Source: Caldilineaceae bacterium (GTDB taxonomy: Bacteria; Chloroflexota; Anaerolineae; Caldilineales; Caldilineaceae). Taken from it: a stretch of 64,000 bases of DNA. The notes under the pieces were generated by a model that saw only the letters and a program-made list of their open reading frames with translations, was not told the DNA's origin and did no database searches. This document shows positions 34,425 through 42,871 of the stretch, one piece after another. The position numbers were made by a program, and so were the translations under genes. The stretch spans positions 217,048 through 281,047 of the forward strand of contig JADLDO010000036.1 in the NCBI GenBank assembly GCA_020846635.1, read 5' to 3'. Numbering within the stretch: position 1 is the stretch's first letter; each line of letters begins with the position of its first letter.

Positions 34425-35096
34425 ATGTCTGTTCAACTTCCCACCGCCTCTGTTCCCACTGTGCCGAGCCATTGGCGTGCCCAAAGCAACGACTATCGCC
34501 AATGGCCCTGGGAGGAACTACCGTCGCTACCTCCCTTCATCTTGGCAAATGGCAGCGCCAACGCCCAACAGCAGACCACTGTCCGTATCGCCTATGATGC
34601 TGAAAATTTTTATGTGCGCTTCGACTGCGAGGACAATGATATTTGGGGCGAGGCGACCGCGCGCGACAGCCGCATCTTCGATGAAGAAGTTGTCGAGCTC
34701 TTTATCGCTCCTGGTGTGGATCACCCTACCTATTACTACGAGTTCGAAGTCAGCCCCATCGGTACGCTCCTTGACCTAGATGTCCACAGCCCAGACCTAG
34801 ATCGGCGCACCCTCCGCGGCAATTTCGCCTGGGACTGCCCCGGCTTGCAATGGTCCGCCGAGCGCAACGATGAAGCCAATCACTGGCGTGCTTATCTTGC
34901 TGTCCCCTGGAGCAGCATCGGCGCGCAGTCGGGCGCAGGTGGCGTGCTGCCGGAGCAGTGGCGCGCAAACTTCTATCGTATCGAACGCCCGCGCGGCCAA
35001 GCACCAGAGTTTAGCTGCTGGTCGCCCACCATGAGCGAGCCTGCCGACTATCACCGCCCTGCCTATTTCGGCCATTTGCGCCTGGCTGCCGGCTAA
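34425..35096 (+). CDS. CBM9-like carbohydrate-binding protein without signal peptide
   Basis: A 223-residue beta-sandwich protein of the carbohydrate-binding module 9-like family. Visible landmarks are VRIAYDAENFYVRFDCED (about 49-66), EEVVELFIAPG (about 87-97) with the calcium/ligand acidic residues, YYEFEVSPIGTLLDL (about 104-118) and a C-terminal FYRIERPRG...CWSPTMSEPADYHRPAYFGHL. This order matches stand-alone CBM9-type proteins. No export signal is present, so it would bind sugars in the cytosol or be part of a complex. The ATG at 34425 leaves 34 bases after the SDR stop. Confidence 0.8.
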   Translation: MSVQLPTASVPTVPSHWRAQSNDYRQWPWEELPSLPPFILANGSANAQQQTTVRIAYDAENFYVRFDCEDNDIWGEATARDSRIFDEEVVELFIAPGVDHPTYYYEFEVSPIGTLLDLDVHSPDLDRRTLRGNFAWDCPGLQWSAERNDEANHWRAYLAVPWSSIGAQSGAGGVLPEQWRANFYRIERPRGQAPEFSCWSPTMSEPADYHRPAYFGHLRLAAG

Positions 35097-35121
35097 CGCG
35101 CATCTCTGAGGATCTAGCATC

Positions 35122-36021
35122 ATGCCCACTCGTATCTCGCCTATCCCCACCCATGCCCGTCTCGAACGCCTTTTCCACGGCACAACCTTCTCCGAAGGGC
35201 CTGCCGCCGACGCCGGAGGCAATGTCTACTTCTCCGACTGCCAAGAAAATCGCATTTATGTCTACCGGCCAGAAACAGGCAAGACTGAAATCTGGAAAGA
35301 GCCAAGCGGCCGCGCCAATGGCATGAATTTCGATGCCCAGGGGCGGCTTGTGACCTGCTGCGATGGCAAGGACGGGGGCGCGCGCGCCGTCTGGCGCTAT
35401 GAACATGATGGTGCGGTCAGCGTCTTGGCGACTCATTATCAGGGCAAACTCCTCAATGCCCCCAATGATCTCTGCTTCGACCAACAGGGCAACATCTACT
35501 TCACCGACCCGCGCTATGGCTATCAGCACGACGTAGAGCAGGATTGCATGGCCGTCTACCGGATCGAGTCAGATGGCACGCTCACGCGCGTCATCGACGA
35601 TCTCCAGACCCCCAACGGCATCCTGCTCACCCCCGACAACAGCACCATGTATCTGGTCGATAACAATCCTAACCCCGGTGGTGCGCGTACCCTGCTGGCG
35701 TATCATCAGGACAGGAACGGCAACTGGCAGCAAGCCCGGCAGCTCCATGACTTTGGCGAAGGTCGCGGCGGCGACGGCATGGTATTGGACATCGAAGGCA
35801 ATATCTATCTCACCGCAGGCGAAGGCAGCCTGGCAGGTGTCTATATCTTTGCCCCCAACGGCGATCAACTCGGCTTCATTCCAACCGGCGAAGCGCCCGG
35901 CAACTGCACCTTTGGCGGCAAGGAACTGCGTACACTCTATATCACCGCTACCTCATCACTCTATGCCATCGAACTCAGTATCCCTGGCGCACTCGTCTAT
36001 CCACCCAACACGCAGGCGTGA
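35122..36021 (+). CDS. SMP-30/gluconolactonase family protein
   Basis: A 299-residue beta-propeller, the second lactonase-type gene in the window. Landmarks are FSEGPAADAGGNVYFSD (about 25-41), GRANGMNFDAQGRLV, LNAPNDLCFDQQGNIYFTDPRYG and GGDGMVLDIEGNIYLT near residue 210. It would hydrolyse a sugar lactone made by one of the dehydrogenases of this operon. Its propeller differs enough from the first copy (17720-18577) that they are not recent duplicates. No signal peptide is seen. Confidence 0.9.
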   Translation: MPTRISPIPTHARLERLFHGTTFSEGPAADAGGNVYFSDCQENRIYVYRPETGKTEIWKEPSGRANGMNFDAQGRLVTCCDGKDGGARAVWRYEHDGAVSVLATHYQGKLLNAPNDLCFDQQGNIYFTDPRYGYQHDVEQDCMAVYRIESDGTLTRVIDDLQTPNGILLTPDNSTMYLVDNNPNPGGARTLLAYHQDRNGNWQQARQLHDFGEGRGGDGMVLDIEGNIYLTAGEGSLAGVYIFAPNGDQLGFIPTGEAPGNCTFGGKELRTLYITATSSLYAIELSIPGALVYPPNTQA

Positions 36022-36049
36022 ATCTAGACGCAAGAGGAGAAACCAACAG

Positions 36050-37093
36050 ATGCAACTCTATCAAAAAGCATGGACTCGTCGCGAACTTGAAGCGCGTGTC
36101 GGTCGCATCGAACAAATTGGTGGGCTCCGCCGCCTGCGGCTGGTGGAAGGCCCCGAGGCAGGTGTTGAGCAAATCCAAGTCCGCACCGGGGCAGGTTTGG
36201 CCTATACTGTCTCACCCGACCGCGGCCTCGACATCTCACTCGCCGAATTCGGCGGTGTGCCCATAAGCTGGCAGTCCCCCAATGGCGATGTCCACCCGGC
36301 CTATTTTGATGATCGCGGCTATGCCTGGCTCCGCACTGCGGCGGGCGGGCTGCTGATGACCTGTGGCTTCACCCAAGCGGGCGGGCCGAGTATCGACAAT
36401 GGCGAGGAGTTGGGGCTGCATGGCCGCGCCCACCATCTCGCCGCGCGCCAGGTCAGCGCCAGCGGTGAATGGGAAGGCGACGACTATATCATACGCGTGC
36501 GTGGCATCGTCGAGCAGACAAGAATCTTTGGCGAATTCATTCGCCTCACCCGCGAAATTACAAGCCGCTTGGGCAGCAACCGCATCACCATCACCGATCA
36601 TTATGAAAATCTAGCCTTTGTCCCTACGCCCTTGATGCTGCTCTATCACTTCAACTTTGGCTTTCCCTTGCTCACTGAAGCAACGCAAATTTCGTTCCCA
36701 TCGCGCAAGGTAGAGCCACACCTGCCCCAACATCCAATGGAAGGCGTTGACAGGTGGGACGCGCCCGATCCGACCTATGCGGAACGGGTCTACCTGCATA
36801 AAGAGCTGGTCAGCGATGAACGCAACTGGGCATCCGCCACCATCCACAACCCAGACTTCCCATTGCCTGCGGGTGGCAATCCCATCACCGTCAGCCTCAG
36901 TTGGGATACCAACACGCTGCCCAACCTGGTACAATGGCGTATGGCGGGTGCAGGTGCTCACGTACTGGGTATTGAACCCGCCAACTGTCACGTCAATGGA
37001 CGCGAAGCCTCTCGCGCCGAGGATACACTTGTGATGCTTGAGCCGGGTGCAGGGTATACTTGTAACTTAGAACTAAGCGTAAATCTGGCCTAG
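36050..37093 (+). CDS. DUF4432 / aldose 1-epimerase-like protein
   Basis: A 347-residue galactose-mutarotase-fold protein of the DUF4432 type. Motifs are VSPDRGLDISLAEFGGVPISW (in parts, about 54-74), LRTAAGGLLMTCGFTQAGGPS (about 96-116), LGLHGRAHHLAAR (about 123-135) and LLYHFNFGFPLL (about 204-215). The His residues of the second and third regions suit a mutarotase or epimerase acting on sugars. The ATG at 36050 follows AGAGGAG; an open frame upstream from 35573 lies inside the SMP-30 gene and is ignored. It is next to a lactonase gene, so the protein may act on the same sugar before or after ring opening. Confidence 0.87.
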   Translation: MQLYQKAWTRRELEARVGRIEQIGGLRRLRLVEGPEAGVEQIQVRTGAGLAYTVSPDRGLDISLAEFGGVPISWQSPNGDVHPAYFDDRGYAWLRTAAGGLLMTCGFTQAGGPSIDNGEELGLHGRAHHLAARQVSASGEWEGDDYIIRVRGIVEQTRIFGEFIRLTREITSRLGSNRITITDHYENLAFVPTPLMLLYHFNFGFPLLTEATQISFPSRKVEPHLPQHPMEGVDRWDAPDPTYAERVYLHKELVSDERNWASATIHNPDFPLPAGGNPITVSLSWDTNTLPNLVQWRMAGAGAHVLGIEPANCHVNGREASRAEDTLVMLEPGAGYTCNLELSVNLA

Positions 37094-37180
37094 TCGTCAA
37101 GCCTATATCCAACGGCAGCGGGCGCACTCCCCCCCAAGCTGCGCCATCCTTGCCGTTCGTAATTCAGAAAGGAAGTAAAG

Positions 37181-38206
37181 ATGCAAGCTCTTGTTTGGGA
37201 AGGCCCGCGCCAGATGGTTATGCGTGATGTTGCCGATCCAACACCGGCCCCCGATGAAGTGCTGATCAAAATTGCCTATTCAGGCATTTGTGGCTCCGAG
37301 TTGGGTGGCTATCTCGGTCACAACTCACTGCGTAAACCGCCGTTGATCATGGGTCATGAATTTTCCGGCGAAATCGTCGCCCTGGGCGAAAACGCCACGA
37401 CCGTTAACCCCCGCTTGGCTGTGGGCCAGCGCGTGACTGTCAACCCGCTGATCCACAATCCCTGGTCAAAGGCCGCGCTCAAGGGTCGCCAGAATCTCAA
37501 CCGCGAGCGCAAGATCATCGGTATCCATCGCCCAGGCAGCTATGCCCAACTGGTCGCTGCCCCTGCCAGCAATACCTATCCGATCCCCGACCATCTCTCG
37601 CTGGAGAATGCTGCGCTTGCCGAGCCGCTCGCATGTGCGATCCGCGCCGCCAAGCTCTCCGGTGCAACAGCCACCGACCGCGTCCTCATCACCGGATTAG
37701 GCCCGATTGGCCTGCTGGCGATGCAAGTCCTAAAGTCGTCCGGCGTTCGCACCATCATCGCCACCGACACCGACACCGACCGGCGCGAAATTGGGGAGCA
37801 TTTCGGTGTCATGGTGCTCGACCCGCGTGCCACCAACGTCGCCGAGGCTGTGCGCCAGGCAACGGATGGCGAGGGCGTGGATATGGCGATTGACGCTGTA
37901 GGGGCAACCGCCACCCGCCGCGAGTGCATCGAGTCTGTCACCTGGGGCGGCAAGGTTGTCTTTACGGGTCTGCATGATGAAGAAAGCAATCTCCAAGCCA
38001 ACTACATCATTCGCTCAGAGGTCAACATCCAGGGCTCCTTCGCCTATACCACGCTCGACTTTGAGGACGCCCTGAATTGGCTTGCCGATGGTCGCCTCGA
38101 AATTGAGCCGTGGCTCGTGCGCGCGCCCCTCGCGGAAGGTGGCGCAAACTTTGAGCGACTGCTCAGCAAACCCGGCCCCGTCGCCAAGATTCTTCTAGTT
38201 TCCTAG
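37181..38206 (+). CDS. MDR-type alcohol/polyol dehydrogenase lacking structural-zinc cysteines
   Basis: A 341-residue medium-chain dehydrogenase. Catalytic zinc ligands are intact: Cys in GICGSELGG (about 38), His-Glu in MGHEFSGE (about 62-63), and Glu in AEPLACAIRAA. The nucleotide domain is VLITGLGPIGLLAMQ (about 171-185). In related butanediol, threonine and sorbitol dehydrogenases a four-Cys loop binds a second, structural zinc; here the same place reads NPLIHNPWSKAALKGRQNLN with no cysteine. AGAAAGGAAG precedes the ATG. It is the last gene before a terminator and likely oxidises a sugar alcohol or sugar acid. Confidence 0.9.
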   Translation: MQALVWEGPRQMVMRDVADPTPAPDEVLIKIAYSGICGSELGGYLGHNSLRKPPLIMGHEFSGEIVALGENATTVNPRLAVGQRVTVNPLIHNPWSKAALKGRQNLNRERKIIGIHRPGSYAQLVAAPASNTYPIPDHLSLENAALAEPLACAIRAAKLSGATATDRVLITGLGPIGLLAMQVLKSSGVRTIIATDTDTDRREIGEHFGVMVLDPRATNVAEAVRQATDGEGVDMAIDAVGATATRRECIESVTWGGKVVFTGLHDEESNLQANYIIRSEVNIQGSFAYTTLDFEDALNWLADGRLEIEPWLVRAPLAEGGANFERLLSKPGPVAKILLVS

Positions 38207-38225
38207 CGAGTCACGTACATCACAC

Positions 38226-38275
38226 CCTTCCCGATGCTCCGGCGGGAGCCCGCTGGGCGCGGGAAGGTTCTTTTT
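38226..38275 (+). terminator. Rho-independent terminator of the catabolic operon
   Basis: CCTTCCCG at 38226-38233 pairs with CGGGAAGG at 38260-38267, with an inner GCTCC/GGAGC stem, followed by TTCTTTTTCTTT. It lies 20 bases past the dehydrogenase stop. Confidence 0.85.
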
Positions 38276-38369
38276 CTTTCACTCAATACTCTTAATACCC
38301 TAGAATCACGCGTCCAAACCATCTCTCCTTTGTGTCCGTCAAGCGAGTGCAGAAAGGATGGCCGCTCCC

Positions 38370-39548
38370 ATGCAATATGATCTACTGCTCAAAGGTGGCG
38401 ACGTAATCGACCCCGCCCAGTCGCTCCATGCCCGCCGCGACGTTGCCTTTGCGGGTGGCAAGGTCGCCACCGTAGCCGAGTCCATTCCGGCTGATACAGC
38501 GGGCGAAGTCGTGGATTGCAGCGACCTCCTCATTGCCCCCGGTATGATCGATCTGCATGTCCATGTCTATTGGGGGGCCAGCCACTATGGCATTTGGCCC
38601 GACACGCACTGTGTAGCGAAAGGCGTCACCACTGCCGTAGACGCCGGGTCTGCTGGAGCCGATACCTTTCCGGGCTTTCGCAAATTCATCATTGACACCA
38701 GCGCCACCCGCCTTTTTGCCCATCTCAACATCTCTGCCCAGGGGATGCTCGACCCAGACATAGGCGAATTGATGGACATTCGCTTTGCTCGCGTGGATCG
38801 CGCCCTTGCCACCATCGAAGAAAACCGCGACGTGATTTTGGGTGTCAAGGTACGCCTGACCAGACGTTCGCTCGTCAGCGAGGAGTCAGGCATTCGCCCG
38901 CTGCACCTTGCCCGCGAAGCGGCCGACGCAGCAGGCTTGCCGATCATGGTTCATCCCCAAGATGCCTGGTGTGATTCGCTGGATGACATTCTCGCGGTCA
39001 TGGGCAAAGGGGACATACTCACCCACTGCTTCCATAACATGCCCTGTGGCATCTTTGATGACCGTGGCAGGATTCGTGATTCCGTCCATGCCGCCATTGA
39101 GCGCGGCGTCATCTTTGACGTGGGCCACGGCGCAGGCAGCTTTAGTTGGCAGGTGGTGGAGAGCGCGCTTGAACAGGGTATCCAGCCGACCACCATCTCC
39201 AGCGACCTGCATATCTATAACATCAATGGCCCCGTCTTTGACCTTGCCACCACTGCCACCAAGTTCCTGCATCTAGGGCTGTCGCTGAATGACACAATCG
39301 CCAAAGTCACTGCCGTCCCTGCCGACGTGATCCATATGCCTGGGCAAATCGGCACACTGGCTCCCGGCGCGTGGGGCGATGCAGTGGTCTTTCGCCAGGA
39401 AACGGGCGAGTTCCCGTTGGTCGACTCACTGGGCATCCATCGGACAGCGCGCCAACGTCTCGTACCCATCACAACTGTACGCGGTGGGGCAGTCTATCAC
39501 GCGCCCGCACATGCTCCTGCCCACGTTCATCATCACCATCATCACTAA
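38370..39548 (+). CDS. Amidohydrolase/deacetylase family metallohydrolase with natural poly-His tail
   Basis: A 392-residue dihydroorotase-like amidohydrolase of the COG3964 type. Metal ligands appear in DLHVHVYWG (about 58-66), Lys in ILGVKVRLTR (carbamylated in the family), His in MVHPQDA, LTHCFHNM and Asp in ISSDLHIYN. The ATG at 38370 matches the family start QYDLLLKGGDVIDP; the ATG at 38358 is also possible. Members cleave acyl-amino acids, hydantoin-like rings or aryl amides. The C-terminus ends HAPAHAPAHVHHHHHH, a natural run of six His codons after Ala-Pro-His repeats that may bind nickel, zinc or cobalt. Confidence 0.87.
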   Translation: MQYDLLLKGGDVIDPAQSLHARRDVAFAGGKVATVAESIPADTAGEVVDCSDLLIAPGMIDLHVHVYWGASHYGIWPDTHCVAKGVTTAVDAGSAGADTFPGFRKFIIDTSATRLFAHLNISAQGMLDPDIGELMDIRFARVDRALATIEENRDVILGVKVRLTRRSLVSEESGIRPLHLAREAADAAGLPIMVHPQDAWCDSLDDILAVMGKGDILTHCFHNMPCGIFDDRGRIRDSVHAAIERGVIFDVGHGAGSFSWQVVESALEQGIQPTTISSDLHIYNINGPVFDLATTATKFLHLGLSLNDTIAKVTAVPADVIHMPGQIGTLAPGAWGDAVVFRQETGEFPLVDSLGIHRTARQRLVPITTVRGGAVYHAPAHAPAHVHHHHHH

Positions 39549-39563
39549 TCTGGTAAGGCATCC

Positions 39564-40706
39564 ATGTCCCTAGCTCAACAAGCAGCAACCTGGCTCAGCC
39601 GCCTGGTCCAAATCCCATCCGTCACCTCCGTCCAGGCAGGGCCGCGCGCCGGTGAACCCGGTGAACAGCGCATCGCCGATGCCATCGCCGCCTGGTTCCA
39701 GCAGTTGGGAGGTCGGGTTGAAATCGACATTGTCGAACCTGGACGGCCAAATGTCTATGGCCTCTGGCCCGGAGAAACGGACACTTGGGCTGCTGTCGAT
39801 GCCCACGTAGACACAGTGGGCGTGGAGCAGATGACCGGCGAACCCTTCTCAGGGGAGATCAGCCAGGGCCGGGTCTGGGGGCGCGGTGCCGTGGACACCA
39901 AAGCAAGCCTGGGCGTCATCTTGGCCCTGCTTGAACAGATGCAGGCAACAGGGCAGCGACCGAAGCCCGGCCTTCTTATCGGGGCCACTGTTGACGAGGA
40001 ATTTGGCGCAACGGGTGCGCCGGCCTTTGCCTCCTGGATTGCACAACAGCCCTTTTCTGTCGCGCAAATGGTGGTGGCGGAACCGACCCTCTGCGTGCCT
40101 GTCATCGGTCATCGTGGCGTTGCCCGTTTTGAGCTGGCCTTTATCGGCGAATCGGCCCATTCCTCCCAGCCGGACAAGGGACGAAATGCGATTGTCGGCG
40201 CGGCCAAAACTGTCGTCTCCTATGCCAACGAACACCAACGCCTTCAAACGCTTGCCCCGACCATGCTCGGCACGCCCACCCTCACCTCTACGTTGATCCA
40301 TGGCGGCACAGGCAACAACGTCGTCCCCGACCGCTGCACGCTCTTTATCGACCGTCGTCTCGTCGATGGCGAAGAAGCAGGCGAGGTCATTGACCGTCTC
40401 TATGCAATCGCACAGGACGAGGCCAAACTTCCTGTCGAGTTAACACGCCAATTGGAGATCAACGCCTTTCTCCAGCCGCCAGACTCCCCGTTCGTCCAGA
40501 AGATGGCAGCGTGGTCAGCAAGCACACCCTACGTCGCGCCCTATGGCACCAACGCCTGGGCCTATGGCAATCTCCCATGCGAAACCGTCGTCATTGGCCC
40601 CGGCTCTATTGACCAGGCCCACAGCACGCGCGAGTGGGTGGAAGTTGCCGAGTTGGAGAAGATCGGCCAGATCTATGCTCAGTGGTGGGGGAGCACGCTG
40701 CCATGA
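39564..40706 (+). CDS. M20 family metallopeptidase (ArgE/DapE/ACY1-like)
   Basis: A 380-residue two-zinc aminoacylase, deacetylase or peptidase. Expected ligands are His and Asp in VDAHVDTVG (about 75-83), Asp in GRGAVDTKASLG (about 107-118), the catalytic Glu pair in VDEEFGATGAP (about 142-152) and Glu in VAEPTLCVPVIGHRGVA (about 172-188). A His near the C-terminus (QAHSTREWVEVAEL) completes the site. It removes acyl or peptide groups from amino acids. It starts 15 bases after the amidohydrolase gene and its TGA overlaps the next ATG. Together these two genes suggest breakdown of acylated amino compounds. Confidence 0.92.
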   Translation: MSLAQQAATWLSRLVQIPSVTSVQAGPRAGEPGEQRIADAIAAWFQQLGGRVEIDIVEPGRPNVYGLWPGETDTWAAVDAHVDTVGVEQMTGEPFSGEISQGRVWGRGAVDTKASLGVILALLEQMQATGQRPKPGLLIGATVDEEFGATGAPAFASWIAQQPFSVAQMVVAEPTLCVPVIGHRGVARFELAFIGESAHSSQPDKGRNAIVGAAKTVVSYANEHQRLQTLAPTMLGTPTLTSTLIHGGTGNNVVPDRCTLFIDRRLVDGEEAGEVIDRLYAIAQDEAKLPVELTRQLEINAFLQPPDSPFVQKMAAWSASTPYVAPYGTNAWAYGNLPCETVVIGPGSIDQAHSTREWVEVAELEKIGQIYAQWWGSTLP

Positions 40707-41830
40707 GCATGCCACCGGCATTCATTCCTGGCCTAACGCTCAACCGCCGCTTCTATCTCGAGGTAGTACGCCCGCTGTTGGATCGGCATTTACCAGGGCT
40801 TATACACAGCGCCGGCCTCATGGGCTATGGATCCGATGTTCTCGGCTATGACACGCCCATGTCCACCGACCACAACTGGGGGCCGCGCCTACAACTTTTT
40901 TTGTCACCCCACAATTACGCTGAACAAGCGGAAGCCCTGGATGCGCTGCTCCGTACTCACCTGCCCCCCACCTTCGAAGGCTACTCGGTACACTTTAGCC
41001 AGCCCAATCTCGCTGACAACGGCACTCAAGTCGTGGAGCCTTACACGGGCGGCCCAGTCAACCATCCCCTGTCCATCCTGACCGTTGACGAATACTTCTC
41101 ATGGTCCCAGTTGCTTGCGCGCACACCGGACGCGCCCCTAACCGCTTGGGATTGGTTGGCATTCCCCGAACAAAAGCTGTTGGAAGTCACAGCAGGGGAA
41201 GTTTTCCATGATGGACTTGGCACCCTCGGCTCTGCACGTGAGCGCTTCTCCTACTACCCAGACGACGTGTGGAAAGTAAAGCTTGCCGCGCAGTGGCAGC
41301 GCATCGCCGAGGAAGAAGCCTTTGTGGGACGCACAGGCGACCTGGGCGACGAGATTGGTTCGTGGATTATTTCTGCCCGCCTCACGCGTGACCTCATGCG
41401 GCTCAGCTTTCTCTATGCCCGCCGCTATGCCCCCTATAGCAAATGGTTGGGTACGGCCTTCGCCCACTTGCCCATTGCCACCGATCTCTTGCCAACCATG
41501 CAGGCACTTAGCACCGCATCCAACTGGCACGAGAGAGAAGCCCAGCTGACCTGTCTCTACCGTCGTCTGGCAACCGAGCATAATACCCTGGGCATCACGG
41601 AACCGTTGTCCATTGAGGTACGCAATTTCTTTGGACGCCCCTACCAGGTTCTTTTTGCCGGGCGCTTTGCGGAAGCCGTCAACGCCACCATCAGCGATCC
41701 CAGCTTACGCAATCTTGCCCGGATCGGTGCCGTAGACCAATTCACCGACACTGTCGCCATCCACAGCAACAGCCGCATCGCTGCCAAGCTCAAAAGCATC
41801 TATTCCAACGACAAATCTATTGCCGAATAA
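40703..41830 (+). CDS. DUF4037 domain-containing protein (nucleotidyltransferase-like)
   Basis: A 375-residue protein of the DUF4037 family. The N-terminal half resembles a nucleotidyltransferase fold: GYGSDVLGYDTPMSTDHNWGPRLQLFLSP (in parts, about 43-71) shows the Gly-Ser pair and Asp-His acidic loop of the family. The C-terminal half is helical, ending NSRIAAKLKSIYSNDKS. No biochemical function is established for the family. The ATG at 40703 overlaps the upstream stop (ATGA), so the two genes are translationally coupled. Its place in the operon among amidohydrolases and sugar-acid enzymes is unexplained. Confidence 0.85.
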   Translation: MSMPPAFIPGLTLNRRFYLEVVRPLLDRHLPGLIHSAGLMGYGSDVLGYDTPMSTDHNWGPRLQLFLSPHNYAEQAEALDALLRTHLPPTFEGYSVHFSQPNLADNGTQVVEPYTGGPVNHPLSILTVDEYFSWSQLLARTPDAPLTAWDWLAFPEQKLLEVTAGEVFHDGLGTLGSARERFSYYPDDVWKVKLAAQWQRIAEEEAFVGRTGDLGDEIGSWIISARLTRDLMRLSFLYARRYAPYSKWLGTAFAHLPIATDLLPTMQALSTASNWHEREAQLTCLYRRLATEHNTLGITEPLSIEVRNFFGRPYQVLFAGRFAEAVNATISDPSLRNLARIGAVDQFTDTVAIHSNSRIAAKLKSIYSNDKSIAE

Positions 41831-41857
41831 CCCATTTCTAAATAAGGAGAATCTATC

Positions 41858-42862
41858 TTGCGACTTGTCCAATTTTTGACCGAAGCCAACGAGCGTCGCG
41901 TGGCGCTGGTTAGCGACGATGGGAACAAGCTTCACCCGCTTGCCAACACGCCCTCTGTGCGCGATCTCGCCCTGGATGCCCACCATCTCAAAGTGTCTCT
42001 AACGGAACTCGCCGGTGAACGTGCAGAAGCCGGCGACGAGGAGTATGCTGCGGTCATTGCCTCCAACCGCCTCCTACTCCCGCTAGACCACCCAGACCCC
42101 GCACACGTCTATGTCACAGGAACCGGGCTGGATCATCTGGGCAGCGCCCAAGCGCGTGACGCCATGCATGTCAAGCTCGCCGCTTCCAGCGAGGAACTCA
42201 CCGACTCCATGAAGATGTTTAAGTTGGGGTTGGAAGGTGGCAAGCCCGCACCCGGCAAGATCGGTGTCCAGCCGGAATGGTTCTATAAAGGCGATGGCAG
42301 TTGGCTGGTAGCCCCTGGTCATGCGCTGGAATTGCCTGATTTTGCCCTGGATGGCGGCGAGGAACCAGAACTCGCAGGGCTCTATGTCATCGGCGATGAT
42401 GGCGAGGTTCTGCGCGTCGGCTTTGCCCTCGGCAACGAATATTCGGATCACATCCTAGAGAAGCAGAATTACCTCTATCTTGCCCATTCCAAGCTGCGTA
42501 CTTCGTCCTTTGGGCCGGAGGTACTCCTTGGCGACCCACCCGGCAATATCCAGGGGACTTCACGCATCCTCCGCAATGGCAAAGAACTCTGGTCGGCTCC
42601 CTTCCTCACTGGCGAAGAGAACATGACGCACACCCTTGCCAACATCGAACATCACCACTTCAAATATGCCAACTTCCGCCGCCCTGGTGATGTCCACGTT
42701 CACTATTTCGGTACTGCGACCCTGAGCTTTGCCGCGGGCATCAAGGTGGAGGCGGGCGACATCTTTGAGATCAGCGCACCCGGCTTTGGCGCACCCTTAC
42801 GTAATCCCGTGGTTGCTGTTCCCTCAGTCATCACAGGCCCCATCGAAGTGGTTAGCCTCTAA
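41858..42862 (+). CDS. GguC/AraD1-type fumarylacetoacetate hydrolase-family protein
   Basis: A 334-residue enzyme of the FAH superfamily, GguC/AraD1 branch. It opens RLVQFLTEANERRVALVSDD, as in GguC, and carries the metal-binding acidic and Gly residues in VTGTGLDHLG, PEWFYKGDGSWLVAPGHALELP (in parts, about 139-160), EPELAGLYVIGDDGEVLRVGFALGNEYSDH and TGEENMTHTLAN. Characterised AraD1 enzymes dehydrate 2-keto-3-deoxy-L-arabonate, which makes a sugar-acid role here attractive but not proven. The start is a TTG at 41858 with AAGGAGA ten bases upstream; no ATG is available nearby. Confidence 0.85.
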   Translation: MRLVQFLTEANERRVALVSDDGNKLHPLANTPSVRDLALDAHHLKVSLTELAGERAEAGDEEYAAVIASNRLLLPLDHPDPAHVYVTGTGLDHLGSAQARDAMHVKLAASSEELTDSMKMFKLGLEGGKPAPGKIGVQPEWFYKGDGSWLVAPGHALELPDFALDGGEEPELAGLYVIGDDGEVLRVGFALGNEYSDHILEKQNYLYLAHSKLRTSSFGPEVLLGDPPGNIQGTSRILRNGKELWSAPFLTGEENMTHTLANIEHHHFKYANFRRPGDVHVHYFGTATLSFAAGIKVEAGDIFEISAPGFGAPLRNPVVAVPSVITGPIEVVSL

Positions 42863-42871
42863 GGAACTGCT

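Noticed and set aside
35573..36049. Upstream extension of the DUF4432 gene
   Set aside because: It lies inside the SMP-30 gene in another frame; the ATG at 36050 has a strong ribosome site.
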